Shown: positions 35,214-43,084 of the stretch, piece by piece
Numbering within the stretch: the first letter of the stretch is position 1
Layout: the number at the start of each line of letters is the position of its first letter
Assembly (NCBI GenBank): GCA_035555435.1
Contig: DATMGN010000031.1
Span: 62,001-126,000 of the forward strand
DNA length: 64,000 nt
Reading direction: 5' to 3'
DNA from: 73-13 sp035555435
GTDB taxonomy: Bacteria > Actinomycetota > Actinomycetes > Actinomycetales > Microbacteriaceae
The notes under the pieces: model-generated
Told to the model about the DNA's origin: nothing
Seen by the model: the letters and a program-made list of their open reading frames with translations, nothing else
Database searches by the model: none
Position numbers and translations under genes: made by a program

Positions 35214-36627
35214 TCGCCGTCTCCCGGGTCGGCCGCGGCGCACTCGCGGGCCGGTCGAGCCCGAGGTGCGCGCGGAAGGTCGAGGTGTCGTACGACTTGC
35301 GGGCGAGGCCGCGCCGCTGGAGCTCCGGCACGACCTGGTCGACGAAGACATCGAACGGCTGGCGCTGGAACGGCGGGAAGAACTTGACGCCGTCGAAGGC
35401 CTCCGCCTCGTAGCCCTCCTGGATCCAGTCGGCGATGCGGCGACGATCGCCGACGACGACCGGGAAGTGGTTCTTGTTGACGAGGAAGCGGAAGAGGTCG
35501 AGGAACGTGACCTCGGTCGACCCGTAGGCCTCGAAGACCTCGCGCAGGTTGACGTTGATGCCGCTCGCGCCGATCGCCTGGTGCCGGTTCGTCTCGAAGG
35601 CGAACGAGCCGTCGCGCTCCACGACGTCGAGGCCGAGCACGTCGACGATGCGGCCGTGGGGCGTGACCTGCTCCGCCGGGACGCCGAGCGTCTTGGCGAT
35701 GAGCTGCGGACCGAAGTCCTCCACGACGGCCGCCTCGACCTCGCGGAACACCCGCCGCGCCTCCTGCGTCGTCTCGCCGGGATAGAAGACGGTGCCGACG
35801 ACGATCTTCAGCGCGTCGGCGTCGCGCCCGAACTCCCGCGCCTTCGCCCGGTTGCGGGCGCGGTAGTCCTGATTCCAGGCGAAGGAGACGAAGGGCGAGA
35901 AGCGCACGTCGGCGAAGCGGCCCGCGAAGTCGAAGGACTCCGGTGACGTGCCCGCGGTCGCGAGCGGGATGCGGCCCTGCGGCGGCCGGGGTGCGTTGAG
36001 CGGGCCCTCGATCTGGAAGTACTCGCCATCGAAATCGATCGGGTGCGCGGCCTCGTCGTTGATGAGCCGGCCGCCCTCGCGGTCGTCGAGGAACCAGTCG
36101 TCGTCCCAGGAGTCCTCGAGACGGTTGAACGCCTCGGCGAACTCGGTCGCGCGGGCGTACTTGTCGGCCGGCTCGGGGTGCCCACCGAGGCTGAAGTTGC
36201 GGTAGGAGGGGTCGTTGCCGACGCCCGTGACGAGGTTGAGGCCGAATCGGCCCTCGCTGAGGTGGTCGATCGACGCGGCGATCTGCGCGATGTGGAACGG
36301 CTCGAGGAAGACGGTGTTGATCGTCGCCATGAGGCCGATGTGCCGCGTGTGGGAGGCGAGGAACGCGGCGGTCGCGAAGCCGTTGATCTGGAACGCCCGG
36401 CGCACGACGGAGCCGGGCTGCGAGCTGTCGCTGAAGTAGGAGTTGCCGAGGAAGAAGTAGTCGAAGATGCCGCGCTCCGCCGTGCGCGCCGCGTCGACGA
36501 GCAGTCCCGGCTTGAAGATCCCGCCGTTGTACGCCGCACGGGTGCGCCAGCCGCTCGCGGTGGAGCCGGTCGGCCAGTACGTGACGGCGAGGATGAGGTG
36601 GTCGCGGGACATGGTCGTCCCATTCAA
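35200..36627 (-). CDS. FMN-dependent monooxygenase, NtaA/DszA/SnaA family
   Basis: A 475-residue flavin monooxygenase of the NtaA/SnaA/DszA group: FDYFFLGNSYF near residue 55, SHTRHIGLMATINTVFLEPFHIA, RFGLNLVTGVGNDPSYRNF, and AGTSPESFDFAGRFADV. These enzymes use reduced FMN and O2 to cleave C-S or C-N bonds (dimethyl sulfide, dibenzothiophene sulfone, nitrilotriacetate). As the first gene of an operon with a sulfonate-type importer, it most likely releases sulfur from an imported compound; substrate is unknown. The partner flavin reductase is not in the operon. ATG 36612 (MSRDHLILA) is an alternative start. Confidence 0.85.
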   Translation of the reverse strand: MNGTTMSRDHLILAVTYWPTGSTASGWRTRAAYNGGIFKPGLLVDAARTAERGIFDYFFLGNSYFSDSSQPGSVVRRAFQINGFATAAFLASHTRHIGLMATINTVFLEPFHIAQIAASIDHLSEGRFGLNLVTGVGNDPSYRNFSLGGHPEPADKYARATEFAEAFNRLEDSWDDDWFLDDREGGRLINDEAAHPIDFDGEYFQIEGPLNAPRPPQGRIPLATAGTSPESFDFAGRFADVRFSPFVSFAWNQDYRARNRAKAREFGRDADALKIVVGTVFYPGETTQEARRVFREVEAAVVEDFGPQLIAKTLGVPAEQVTPHGRIVDVLGLDVVERDGSFAFETNRHQAIGASGINVNLREVFEAYGSTEVTFLDLFRFLVNKNHFPVVVGDRRRIADWIQEGYEAEAFDGVKFFPPFQRQPFDVFVDQVVPELQRRGLARKSYDTSTFRAHLGLDRPASAPRPTRETANVGG

Positions 36628-36654
36628 GGCGGCGGTCGTCAGAACGCGACATTG

Positions 36655-36684
36655 GTTACGAAATGTGAGTCACGGCGGCGTAAC
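36655..36684. promoter_or_regulatory. Inverted repeat between the sulfur operon and the rhodanese gene
   Basis: GTTACG (36655-36660) and CGTAAC (36679-36684) face each other across 18 bases in the 119-base divergent gap. It may be an operator for sulfur-status control of the monooxygenase-importer operon. Separately, TAGCCT at 36734-36739 is the -10 of the rhodanese gene. Confidence 0.3.
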
Positions 36685-36746
36685 GGGACGTCATACCGCG
36701 AGGCCCGAGGCGGGCGCCCCGCGCGGGTCCAAGTAGCCTGGCGCCC

Positions 36747-37565
36747 ATGGCCAGCGCACCGTTCATCACGCCCTCGGAGCTCGCCGTGATCGACCCGGAC
36801 CGGCTCGTGCTGCTCGATGTGCGGCACGCCTACCCGGCCGGCGGGCAGCCGGAGGCATACGCGGAGGGGCACATCCCTGGCGCGCGCTACGTCGAGCTGC
36901 GTGCGGAGCTCGCGGGGCCGAAGAGTCCGACGGGGGCGCGCAATCCGCTCCCGGAGCCCGCGGCGATCGAAGCGTCGCTGCGCGGCTGGGGCGTCACCGA
37001 CGCCTCGCGCGTCGTCGTCTACGCGGATGCCGACGCGCCGTCGGCGGGTCGCGCCTGGTGGGTGCTGACGTGGGCTGGCGTCGAGGACGTGCGCATTCTC
37101 GAGGGCGGCTGGCAGGCGTGGGTCGCGGATGGGCGCCGCCTCACCGCCGAGGTCTCGCGACCTGCGACCCCGGGCGACTTCGTCGTGCGCCCGGGTCGGC
37201 TGCGTGACATCGGGCCCGACGATGCGGTCGCGCTCGCCGCCGAGGGGCGGCTCGTCGACGCGCGGGGCGCGGAGTACTTCGACCTCGACCCCGAGAACCG
37301 GGCGACGGGCCACATCCCCGGCGCCGTGAGCGTCCCGTACGACGAGTTTTTCGCCGCGGACGGCTCGATCCGCACCGCCGAGGAACTCCGCGCGCGCTTC
37401 GCCGCGGCGGGGATCGATCTCGCGCAGCCGGTCGGGATCTACTGCGGCGGCGGCGTCGCGGCGGCGTTCGAGGCGAGCGTGCTCGCCGGGCTCGGCGTCG
37501 AGACGTCGTTGTACGTCGGCTCCTGGTCGGAATGGTCCTCGGATCCCGCGAGGCCGCGCGCGTGA
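36747..37565 (+). CDS. Tandem-rhodanese sulfurtransferase
   Basis: A 272-residue two-domain rhodanese. The N-terminal domain (~8-130) is catalytically silent (Asp/Ala in place of Cys: VVVYADADAPSAG), while the C-terminal domain (~150-270) has the active Cys233 in GIYCGGGVAA. It moves sulfane sulfur from thiosulfate or 3-mercaptopyruvate to an acceptor. The ATG has TAGCCT 7 bases upstream (leaderless). It is divergent from the sulfur-uptake operon and overlaps the hydrolase gene (GTGA). Confidence 0.88.
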   Translation: MASAPFITPSELAVIDPDRLVLLDVRHAYPAGGQPEAYAEGHIPGARYVELRAELAGPKSPTGARNPLPEPAAIEASLRGWGVTDASRVVVYADADAPSAGRAWWVLTWAGVEDVRILEGGWQAWVADGRRLTAEVSRPATPGDFVVRPGRLRDIGPDDAVALAAEGRLVDARGAEYFDLDPENRATGHIPGAVSVPYDEFFAADGSIRTAEELRARFAAAGIDLAQPVGIYCGGGVAAAFEASVLAGLGVETSLYVGSWSEWSSDPARPRA

Positions 37566-38380
37566 GCGGGGTCACCCGGATCGAGGGCGAGCACGCGGGT
37601 CTCGGCTACGACCTGCTCCTGCCCGAGCGGCGCTTCGGCCGCGAGCTCTTCGTGCATCTGCACGGCGGCGGCTGGCGCGCGGGCGACCGTCGGATGGGCG
37701 TCGTGCCGGAGGCCCTCGCGGAGCGCGGACTCGCGGTGCTCGCGGCGGACTACACGCTGACGACGCAGGCGCCGTACCCGCGCAACCTCCACGACGTGTT
37801 CGAGATCCTCCGGCTCGTGCGCGACCGCGCCGCCGAATGGGACGTCGACCCCGAGCGGGTGTTCATCGGCGGTGCCTCGTCCGGGGCGCACCTCACGGCG
37901 CTCGCGACGACGAAGGGCCTCGCGGAGGGCCTGCTGCCGCTGCGGCCCGCGGGCGTCATCGGCTGGTACGGCCCGCTCGACCCCGTGTCGCGCTACCTCA
38001 AGCTGCGCTACCAGCCGGAGCACCGCCCCGGCACCTTCTGGGCGGGCGGTGCCGACCGGCCGCGCGACGCGAAGGACCTGTTCCGCCAGTTCATCGGCAC
38101 GTCGGACTTCACGACGGTGACGCTCGCGGCGGCGCTCGACGCCGACCCGCGCTATCACCTCGACCGGATCGACGCCGCCGAGCTCCCGCCGTTCCTGCTC
38201 TTCGTCGGCACGCACGACTCCGATGAGCTGCTGTACGCGCAGCGCACGTGGCACGCGGCGCTTCGCGACGTCGGCGCGAGTGCGGAGCTCCTCGTCGTGG
38301 AGGGCGCCGACCACGGCGACGACGACTTCGCGACGCCGGCGACACTCGGCGCCGCCCTCGGATTCGTCCGAGCCCACTAG
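37562..38380 (+). CDS. Alpha/beta hydrolase (esterase/lipase, HSL-like)
   Basis: A 272-residue hydrolase: oxyanion-hole HGGGW (34-38), nucleophile elbow GASSG with Ser106, acid in GTHDSDELL (~220) and His in GADHGDD (~256). The order is that of carboxylesterases of the HSL/BD-FAE type. GTG 37562 overlaps the rhodanese stop (GTGA) and is preferred over ATG 37532, which would need a 34-base overlap. Translational coupling suggests a shared role in using a sulfur-containing ester or thioester, which is speculative. Confidence 0.8.
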   Translation: MSGVTRIEGEHAGLGYDLLLPERRFGRELFVHLHGGGWRAGDRRMGVVPEALAERGLAVLAADYTLTTQAPYPRNLHDVFEILRLVRDRAAEWDVDPERVFIGGASSGAHLTALATTKGLAEGLLPLRPAGVIGWYGPLDPVSRYLKLRYQPEHRPGTFWAGGADRPRDAKDLFRQFIGTSDFTTVTLAAALDADPRYHLDRIDAAELPPFLLFVGTHDSDELLYAQRTWHAALRDVGASAELLVVEGADHGDDDFATPATLGAALGFVRAH

Positions 38381-38385
38381 GACCC

Positions 38386-38466
38386 GGAGTTCTGCGGGCA
38401 GCCGCTCGATCTGCGGGGGCTCGGGGCGAGGATCCCCGCAGAACGACCGATTCTCCGCAGAACTCC
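38386..38466. repeat. Nested inverted-repeat element between convergent genes
   Basis: Perfect 12-bp arms GGAGTTCTGCGG (38386-38397) and CCGCAGAACTCC (38455-38466) enclose another CCCCGCAGAAC (38434-38444) and ATCTGCGGGG. It occupies nearly the whole gap between two convergent stops. It may act as a two-way terminator; the TTCTGCGG word recurs in the intergenic DNA at 58871-58881. Confidence 0.6.
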
Positions 38467-38480
38467 CCGCGAAAGCCGGC

Positions 38481-39488
38481 CTAGGTGCGGGGCGACCAGC
38501 CGAGCGCCGGGCCGATGCGCTCCGCGAAGGTGCGCAGGATCGTCCGGTAGTCCTCAGCGTCGAAGGAGAACGGCAGCTCGAAGATGAACTCATCGGCCAA
38601 CTGGTAGGCCGGGTCGGCCTTCAGCCGCGCGACGATCTCCTCGCTCGTGCCGAAGAAGTCCCGCTGGATGAGCCGCCGGTGCTCGCCCGGCTGGAGCGTG
38701 CGGGGCGTCCGCGCCTCCACGTAGGCGGCAAAGCGCTCGGCCTGCTCGGTCGTCGCGTCGTCGATCGGGACGACGACCGCGCCCTTGCCGACGATCGCGT
38801 GCTGCCCTCGCGGATGGTGCGCGCGGAACCGCTCGATCTGCCGGCGCTGCGCCTCCGAGAAGTCGTCGGTGTCCTCGCCCGTCGTGATGTTGGACACGAG
38901 GAACTTGAGGCCCGCCCGGCCGGCCCACTCGGCGGAGCGCAGCGAGCCGCCGCCGTACCAGACTCGCTCGGCGAGCCCCGGGCTGTGCGGCTCGACCCGG
39001 TCTGAGAACTCCTCGATGCCGACCGTGCGCTCCTGGTCGTCGACCTGGACGCCGCGGAGGAGCTCGAGCATGCGCTCCACGCGGGCGTACGACATGTCGC
39101 GCTCGCGCCAGTCGGCGCCGAGGATCTCGTCGACGACTCGTTCGTCGATCATGGGGTGACCGACGCTGACACCCGGCTGGAGGCGACCGCCCGAGAGCAG
39201 GTCGGCGACGGAGAGGTCCTCCGCGAGCCGTAGCGGCGAGTCGTACACGGTCGGGATGACGGCGGTGCCGAGGCCGATCCGGCGCGTGCGCTGCGCCGCC
39301 GCGGCGAGGAACACGGGCGCCGACGGGATGCCGTACTGGATGTGCCGGGTGCGCACCCAGCCGGTGTCGAAGCCGAGCGCCTCGCCGTACTCGAAGAGGC
39401 GCAGCGCGTCCTCGAGCCCCTCGGCGGGCGCATCGCGGCGGAACGGCACGATGTGCAGGAAGCCGAGCCTCGCGAGCGGGCGCGTCAC
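38481..39488 (-). CDS. LLM-class flavin-dependent oxidoreductase
   Basis: A 335-residue luciferase-like fold protein: EYGEALGFDTGWVRTRHIQYG, RTRRIGLGTAVIPTVYDSPLRLAEDLSVADLLSGGR, and a VWYGGGSLRSAEWAGRAGLKFL segment near residue 175. It belongs to the FMN-type group rather than the F420 group by the N-terminal pattern. GTG 39488 overlaps the acetyltransferase stop (GTGA). As the last gene of a cysteine-synthase-led operon it probably acts on a sulfur compound; the substrate is unknown. Confidence 0.8.
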   Translation of the reverse strand: MTRPLARLGFLHIVPFRRDAPAEGLEDALRLFEYGEALGFDTGWVRTRHIQYGIPSAPVFLAAAAQRTRRIGLGTAVIPTVYDSPLRLAEDLSVADLLSGGRLQPGVSVGHPMIDERVVDEILGADWRERDMSYARVERMLELLRGVQVDDQERTVGIEEFSDRVEPHSPGLAERVWYGGGSLRSAEWAGRAGLKFLVSNITTGEDTDDFSEAQRRQIERFRAHHPRGQHAIVGKGAVVVPIDDATTEQAERFAAYVEARTPRTLQPGEHRRLIQRDFFGTSEEIVARLKADPAYQLADEFIFELPFSFDAEDYRTILRTFAERIGPALGWSPRT

Positions 39489-40024
39489 GACGACGCCTCC
39501 GGCGTGAGGTCCTCGATGCGGATCCGGAAGGCGTGCAGGTCGAGGACCTTCTCACCGCCCTCCCACAGGCCGTCGCGCTCGGGGTCGCGCTCGAATCCGA
39601 GCTTGCGATAGAGCGCGTGGGCGCCGACCATCTCGGGCTGGCTCTTCATCACGACACCGGCGAGACCGCGTTCTGCCGCGACCGCGACGACGTGCCGCAC
39701 GAGCGCCTCGCCGATGCCGCGGCGTCGCGCCGCGGGGCTCGTCGCGAGCAGTCGGAAGCCGAGCTCGTCGGGGCGCGCGTCGGCGACGACCTCCTCGCCG
39801 CCCGGCCGCGGGATCGTGACGCTGCCGAGCAGCTCGCCGGTCGCGGCATCGCGCGCGACGAGGACGTCGTAGGCCTGAGAACGCCATTCGGCCCGATAGA
39901 ACGGATCGTCGCCGTGGTCCCGGGGCCCGTAGTCGTGGGCGTAGGCCGCCGTCACGACCGCATCGTCGGTCGCGAACTCCTCCGGTCGGATCCGGCCGAT
40001 CTCGATGTCCGTCGCCCCGCTCAT
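39485..40024 (-). CDS. GNAT family N-acetyltransferase
   Basis: A 179-residue acetyltransferase: acetyl-CoA motif A is LLATSPAARRRGIGEALVRHVV (~93-114; the Q/RxxGxG/A element is RRRGIG), followed by VVMKSQPEMVGAHALYRKLGFERD, the usual motif B. It sits between and overlaps both neighbours (ATGA with the cysteine-synthase-like gene, GTGA with the LLM gene). In this setting it may acetylate S-alkyl-cysteine-type compounds, known for LLM/GNAT operons that recycle S-(2-succino)- or alkylated cysteine; this is inference. Confidence 0.8.
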   Translation of the reverse strand: MSGATDIEIGRIRPEEFATDDAVVTAAYAHDYGPRDHGDDPFYRAEWRSQAYDVLVARDAATGELLGSVTIPRPGGEEVVADARPDELGFRLLATSPAARRRGIGEALVRHVVAVAAERGLAGVVMKSQPEMVGAHALYRKLGFERDPERDGLWEGGEKVLDLHAFRIRIEDLTPEASS

Positions 40025-41061
40025 GCGCCGTACTTGTCGGCGATGGCGCCGAAGTCGTTGGCGCGCAGCCACTCGCCGCTGTACTCGCGGGTGAGGTAGT
40101 CGCGCCCGCTGTCGGCGGAGAACACGACGATGACGTCGCCCTCGCGGGCGGCCTTCGCCTTGTCGATGGCGACGAGGAGGCTGAGGATCGAGGACACGCC
40201 GAGCAGTAGTCCTTCGGTGCGGGCGACGTGCCAGCCGAAGTCGATGACGTCCGCCTGGGGCCGCGTCTCGATGGCGTCGAGGACGGAGATGTCGATGTTC
40301 GCCGGCCAGTCGTGCTCGAGCGCCTCCCAGCCGGGCTCGCGGCGGAAGACGGGCAGGATGTTGGTCCCCTGTGCGATGGGCGGGAACAGCGTCGCGGTGA
40401 CCTCGACGGCGGGCTTGCGCTCCTTGAGGTAGCGGCCGGTGCCGGTCACGGTGCCGCCCGTCATGGCGGCCGCGATGAAGTGCGTGACCCGTCCCCCGGT
40501 CTGCGCCCAGATCTCGGGCCCGGTGGAGGCCACATGGGCCTCCGGGTTGTACGGGATGGTGGCCTGCCGGGACCACCAGTGGCTCGGGTCCTCGTCCTCG
40601 TAGCGCTGCGCGACGGCCTCCCAGTGCTCGGGCGCGTCGCGCGGGACGTCGCCGCGTCCGGGGATGAAGTCGGCGCCGAGCAGCTCCAGGACGCGGCGCT
40701 TCTCGGCGGTGAGCACGGGCGCCGCGACGAGCGTGACGGGGTGGCCGGTCACGAGGCCCGCGATCGCGAGGCCGATGACCGTGTTGCCCATCCCGAAGTC
40801 GACGATGCGCTGGCCGGGCTTCAGCTCACCGGAGGCGATCGCCTCGCGGACGATGTTGATCCCGATCCGGTCCTTGGACGAGCCGCCGAGGTTGTACTGG
40901 TCGAGCTTGATCCAGATCTCGGCCTTCGACTCGGGCGCGAGGCGGTTGATCCGCACGAGCGGGGTGTTGCCGACGAGGTCGAGCGCGTCGTCGTACACCT
41001 GGGCGCGGGCGGCGTCCGGGAACCCGTCCGGCAGTCCCGCATCGGACTGGGTGTCGGGCAT
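40021..41061 (-). CDS. Cysteine synthase / cystathionine beta-synthase-like PLP enzyme
   Basis: A 346-residue fold-type II PLP enzyme. Seen: GNTPLVRINRL, PLP lysine Lys63 in NLGGSSKDRIG (usually PGGSVKDR), a phosphate loop TGGTVTGTGRYLKE, and SADSGRDYL near the C-terminus. The usual SGNTG loop reads GMGNTVIG, so substrate specificity may differ from O-acetylserine sulfhydrylase. A perfect AGGAGGT ribosome site lies 7 bases before the ATG, and TAGAGT (41097-41092) is a likely -10. It heads a three-gene operon with 4-base overlaps. Confidence 0.85.
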   Translation of the reverse strand: MPDTQSDAGLPDGFPDAARAQVYDDALDLVGNTPLVRINRLAPESKAEIWIKLDQYNLGGSSKDRIGINIVREAIASGELKPGQRIVDFGMGNTVIGLAIAGLVTGHPVTLVAAPVLTAEKRRVLELLGADFIPGRGDVPRDAPEHWEAVAQRYEDEDPSHWWSRQATIPYNPEAHVASTGPEIWAQTGGRVTHFIAAAMTGGTVTGTGRYLKERKPAVEVTATLFPPIAQGTNILPVFRREPGWEALEHDWPANIDISVLDAIETRPQADVIDFGWHVARTEGLLLGVSSILSLLVAIDKAKAAREGDVIVVFSADSGRDYLTREYSGEWLRANDFGAIADKYGA

Positions 41062-41165
41062 GATCGGACCTCCTGGCGCTCGGACCGGTCCACTCTAGGC
41101 ACGCCCCGCCCCGGGCCTACGGATCGGGGCGGTAGGAATGCGTAACGTTCCGCGGCGCGGTCCGG

Positions 41166-42023
41166 CTAGTTGTATTGCCGCGCCCGCTCCAGCAGGCGCG
41201 CGAACTCGACCGGGTCCGTGGTGTGCTCGCCGAGCCGATTCGGCTTGCCCGCGCCGTGATAGTCCGACGAGCCCGTCACGACGAGGTCGTGCTCGCGCGC
41301 CCACCCCTGCCAGCGGGGAAGCCGGTCGGGGGCGTTGTCCCGATGATGCAGCTCGAGGCCGCCAAGACCCGCCGCCACGAGGTCGCGGATCCGAGCGTCG
41401 TCAAAGAGCGTCGACGGCCCGCGCGCGCCGGGGTGCGCGATGACCGGCACCCCGCCGGCGGCCGCGATGAGCTCGACGCCCGTGACCGGCAGCGGCGCCT
41501 TATGCGGCTGGTAGTAGCCGCCGCGCCAGTTCAGGATCGTCTGGAACGCGGCCGTGCGGTCCGGCACGATGCCCTTCGACACGAGGGCGTCGGCGATGTG
41601 CGGGCGGCCGACCGTCGCCCCCGGCGTCGTGTGGGCGAGGACATCGGCCCAGCTCAAGTCGTAGTCGCGACCGATCCGCCCCACCATCGACTCGGCGCGG
41701 CCGTAGCGCTCCTCGCGGATGCGCGCCATCTCGGCGACGAGGTCGGCGTTCTCGGGGTCCACGAGGTAGCCGAGGATGTGCACGCTCGCATACTCGAGCT
41801 GCGTCGACAGCTCGATGCCCGGCACGACGCTCAAGCCAGTGCCCTCCGCCGCCGCGAGCGCCTCGGCCCAGCCCGCCGTTGAATCGTGGTCCGTCAGCGC
41901 GACCGTCCCGAGGCCCGCCTCGAGCGCCGAGGCGACGAGCTCCGCAGGCGACTGCGTCCCGTCCGAGACGCTGCTGTGCGTGTGGAGATCGATCGGACGA
42001 TCCCGAACCGCGCCCTCCACCAT
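41166..42023 (-). CDS. PHP domain phosphoesterase (nucleoside bisphosphate phosphatase/RNase AM-like)
   Basis: A 285-residue PHP protein: metal-binding DLHTHSSVSDGT (~12-23), LTDHDS (~43), a VPGIEL motif, IAHPG (~194) and the C-terminal SSDYHG (~252). This matches the YciV/TrpH family that hydrolyses 3',5'-nucleoside bisphosphates and trims RNA 5' ends. The ATG has TAGGCT at 42035-42030, 6 bases upstream; the start is 34 bases from that of the divergent gene. Confidence 0.85.
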   Translation of the reverse strand: MVEGAVRDRPIDLHTHSSVSDGTQSPAELVASALEAGLGTVALTDHDSTAGWAEALAAAEGTGLSVVPGIELSTQLEYASVHILGYLVDPENADLVAEMARIREERYGRAESMVGRIGRDYDLSWADVLAHTTPGATVGRPHIADALVSKGIVPDRTAAFQTILNWRGGYYQPHKAPLPVTGVELIAAAGGVPVIAHPGARGPSTLFDDARIRDLVAAGLGGLELHHRDNAPDRLPRWQGWAREHDLVVTGSSDYHGAGKPNRLGEHTTDPVEFARLLERARQYN

Positions 42024-42056
42024 CGTGTCAGCCTATTCCGCTACTCTCGCGTGGTC

Positions 42057-43073
42057 ATGCTCGGCAGAATCCTCGGCTCGATCGTCGTCGTCCTCGTCGC
42101 GGCCGCGCTCGGGATCCTCGCGTGGCCGCAGCTCGTCGGCCTCGAGCAGACCTCCGGCATCGCGCAGGTCGTCGCGATGCGCGGCGCCGCCGCCGCGGTC
42201 GCATTCATCGCGACCCTGCTCCTGACGCTGCTCGCGCTGCTGTGGCGCCGGGCGCGCGGATTCTTCGCCGCCCTCGCGATCGTCACGCTCGCGTTCGTCA
42301 TCGCCAACGTCGCCGTGATCGCCGCCCGCGGCGCCGTGAGCACCGGCACGCCCACCCCCGGCCCCGGGGCGATCACCGTCCTGACCTGGAACACGCTCGG
42401 CGAGACGCCGTCGACCGAGACCGTCGCCGACCTCATCGAGGACACCGGCGCCGACGTCGTATCGCTGCCCGAGACCACGGCAGACCGCGCGAGCGAGCTC
42501 GTCGCCGAGCTCGCGGCCCGCGGCATCGCGATGCAGCCCTTCACGTTCGCCTACGACACCATCGCGAAGTCCAACTCCACGACCCTCCTCATCAGCCACG
42601 AGCTCGGCCCCTACACCGCCGACACCACCGCGACGACGACGAGCAACCGGCCGAGCCTGGTCGCGACGCCCGCGAGCGGGATCGGCCCGATCCTCGCCGC
42701 GGTGCACACGACCGCGCCGACGACGCGCGACCCCAGCGACTGGCAGACCGACCTGCGCTGGCTCGCCGACCTCTGCGCGGAGCCCGACCTCATCGTCGCG
42801 GGCGATCTCAACTCGACCGTCGACCACTGGGCCGGCCTCGCGCACGCCGACGGCGCCCACATCGGGGGCTGCACCGACGCCGCCGTGCAGGTGGGGGCCG
42901 CGGGCATCGGGACCTGGCCGACCGCGATCCCCGCGCTCCTCGGGGCGCCCATCGATCACGTGCTGACCGGGTCCGCGTGGACCGCGACGGGCGTGCGCAT
43001 CATCGAATCCGAGGACGGTTCCGGCAGCGACCACCGCCCCGTCCTCGCGCAGCTCGTCCCCGCCGAGCGCTGA
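42057..43073 (+). CDS. Membrane-anchored endonuclease/exonuclease/phosphatase family protein
   Basis: A 338-residue protein with three N-terminal transmembrane helices (~5-25, 38-62, 68-93) and an external EEP domain: ITVLTWNTLGE (~106-116), LPETTADR, LIVAGDLNSTVDHW (~247) and SGSDHRPVLAQL at the end. The canonical EEP catalytic set (N, E, D-x-N, D, H) is present. Substrate is unknown; membrane EEPs often act on phospholipids or nucleic acids outside the cell. TACTCT (42042-42047) lies 9 bases before the ATG. Confidence 0.8.
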   Translation: MLGRILGSIVVVLVAAALGILAWPQLVGLEQTSGIAQVVAMRGAAAAVAFIATLLLTLLALLWRRARGFFAALAIVTLAFVIANVAVIAARGAVSTGTPTPGPGAITVLTWNTLGETPSTETVADLIEDTGADVVSLPETTADRASELVAELAARGIAMQPFTFAYDTIAKSNSTTLLISHELGPYTADTTATTTSNRPSLVATPASGIGPILAAVHTTAPTTRDPSDWQTDLRWLADLCAEPDLIVAGDLNSTVDHWAGLAHADGAHIGGCTDAAVQVGAAGIGTWPTAIPALLGAPIDHVLTGSAWTATGVRIIESEDGSGSDHRPVLAQLVPAER

Positions 43074-43084
43074 GGCGAGCCGCC

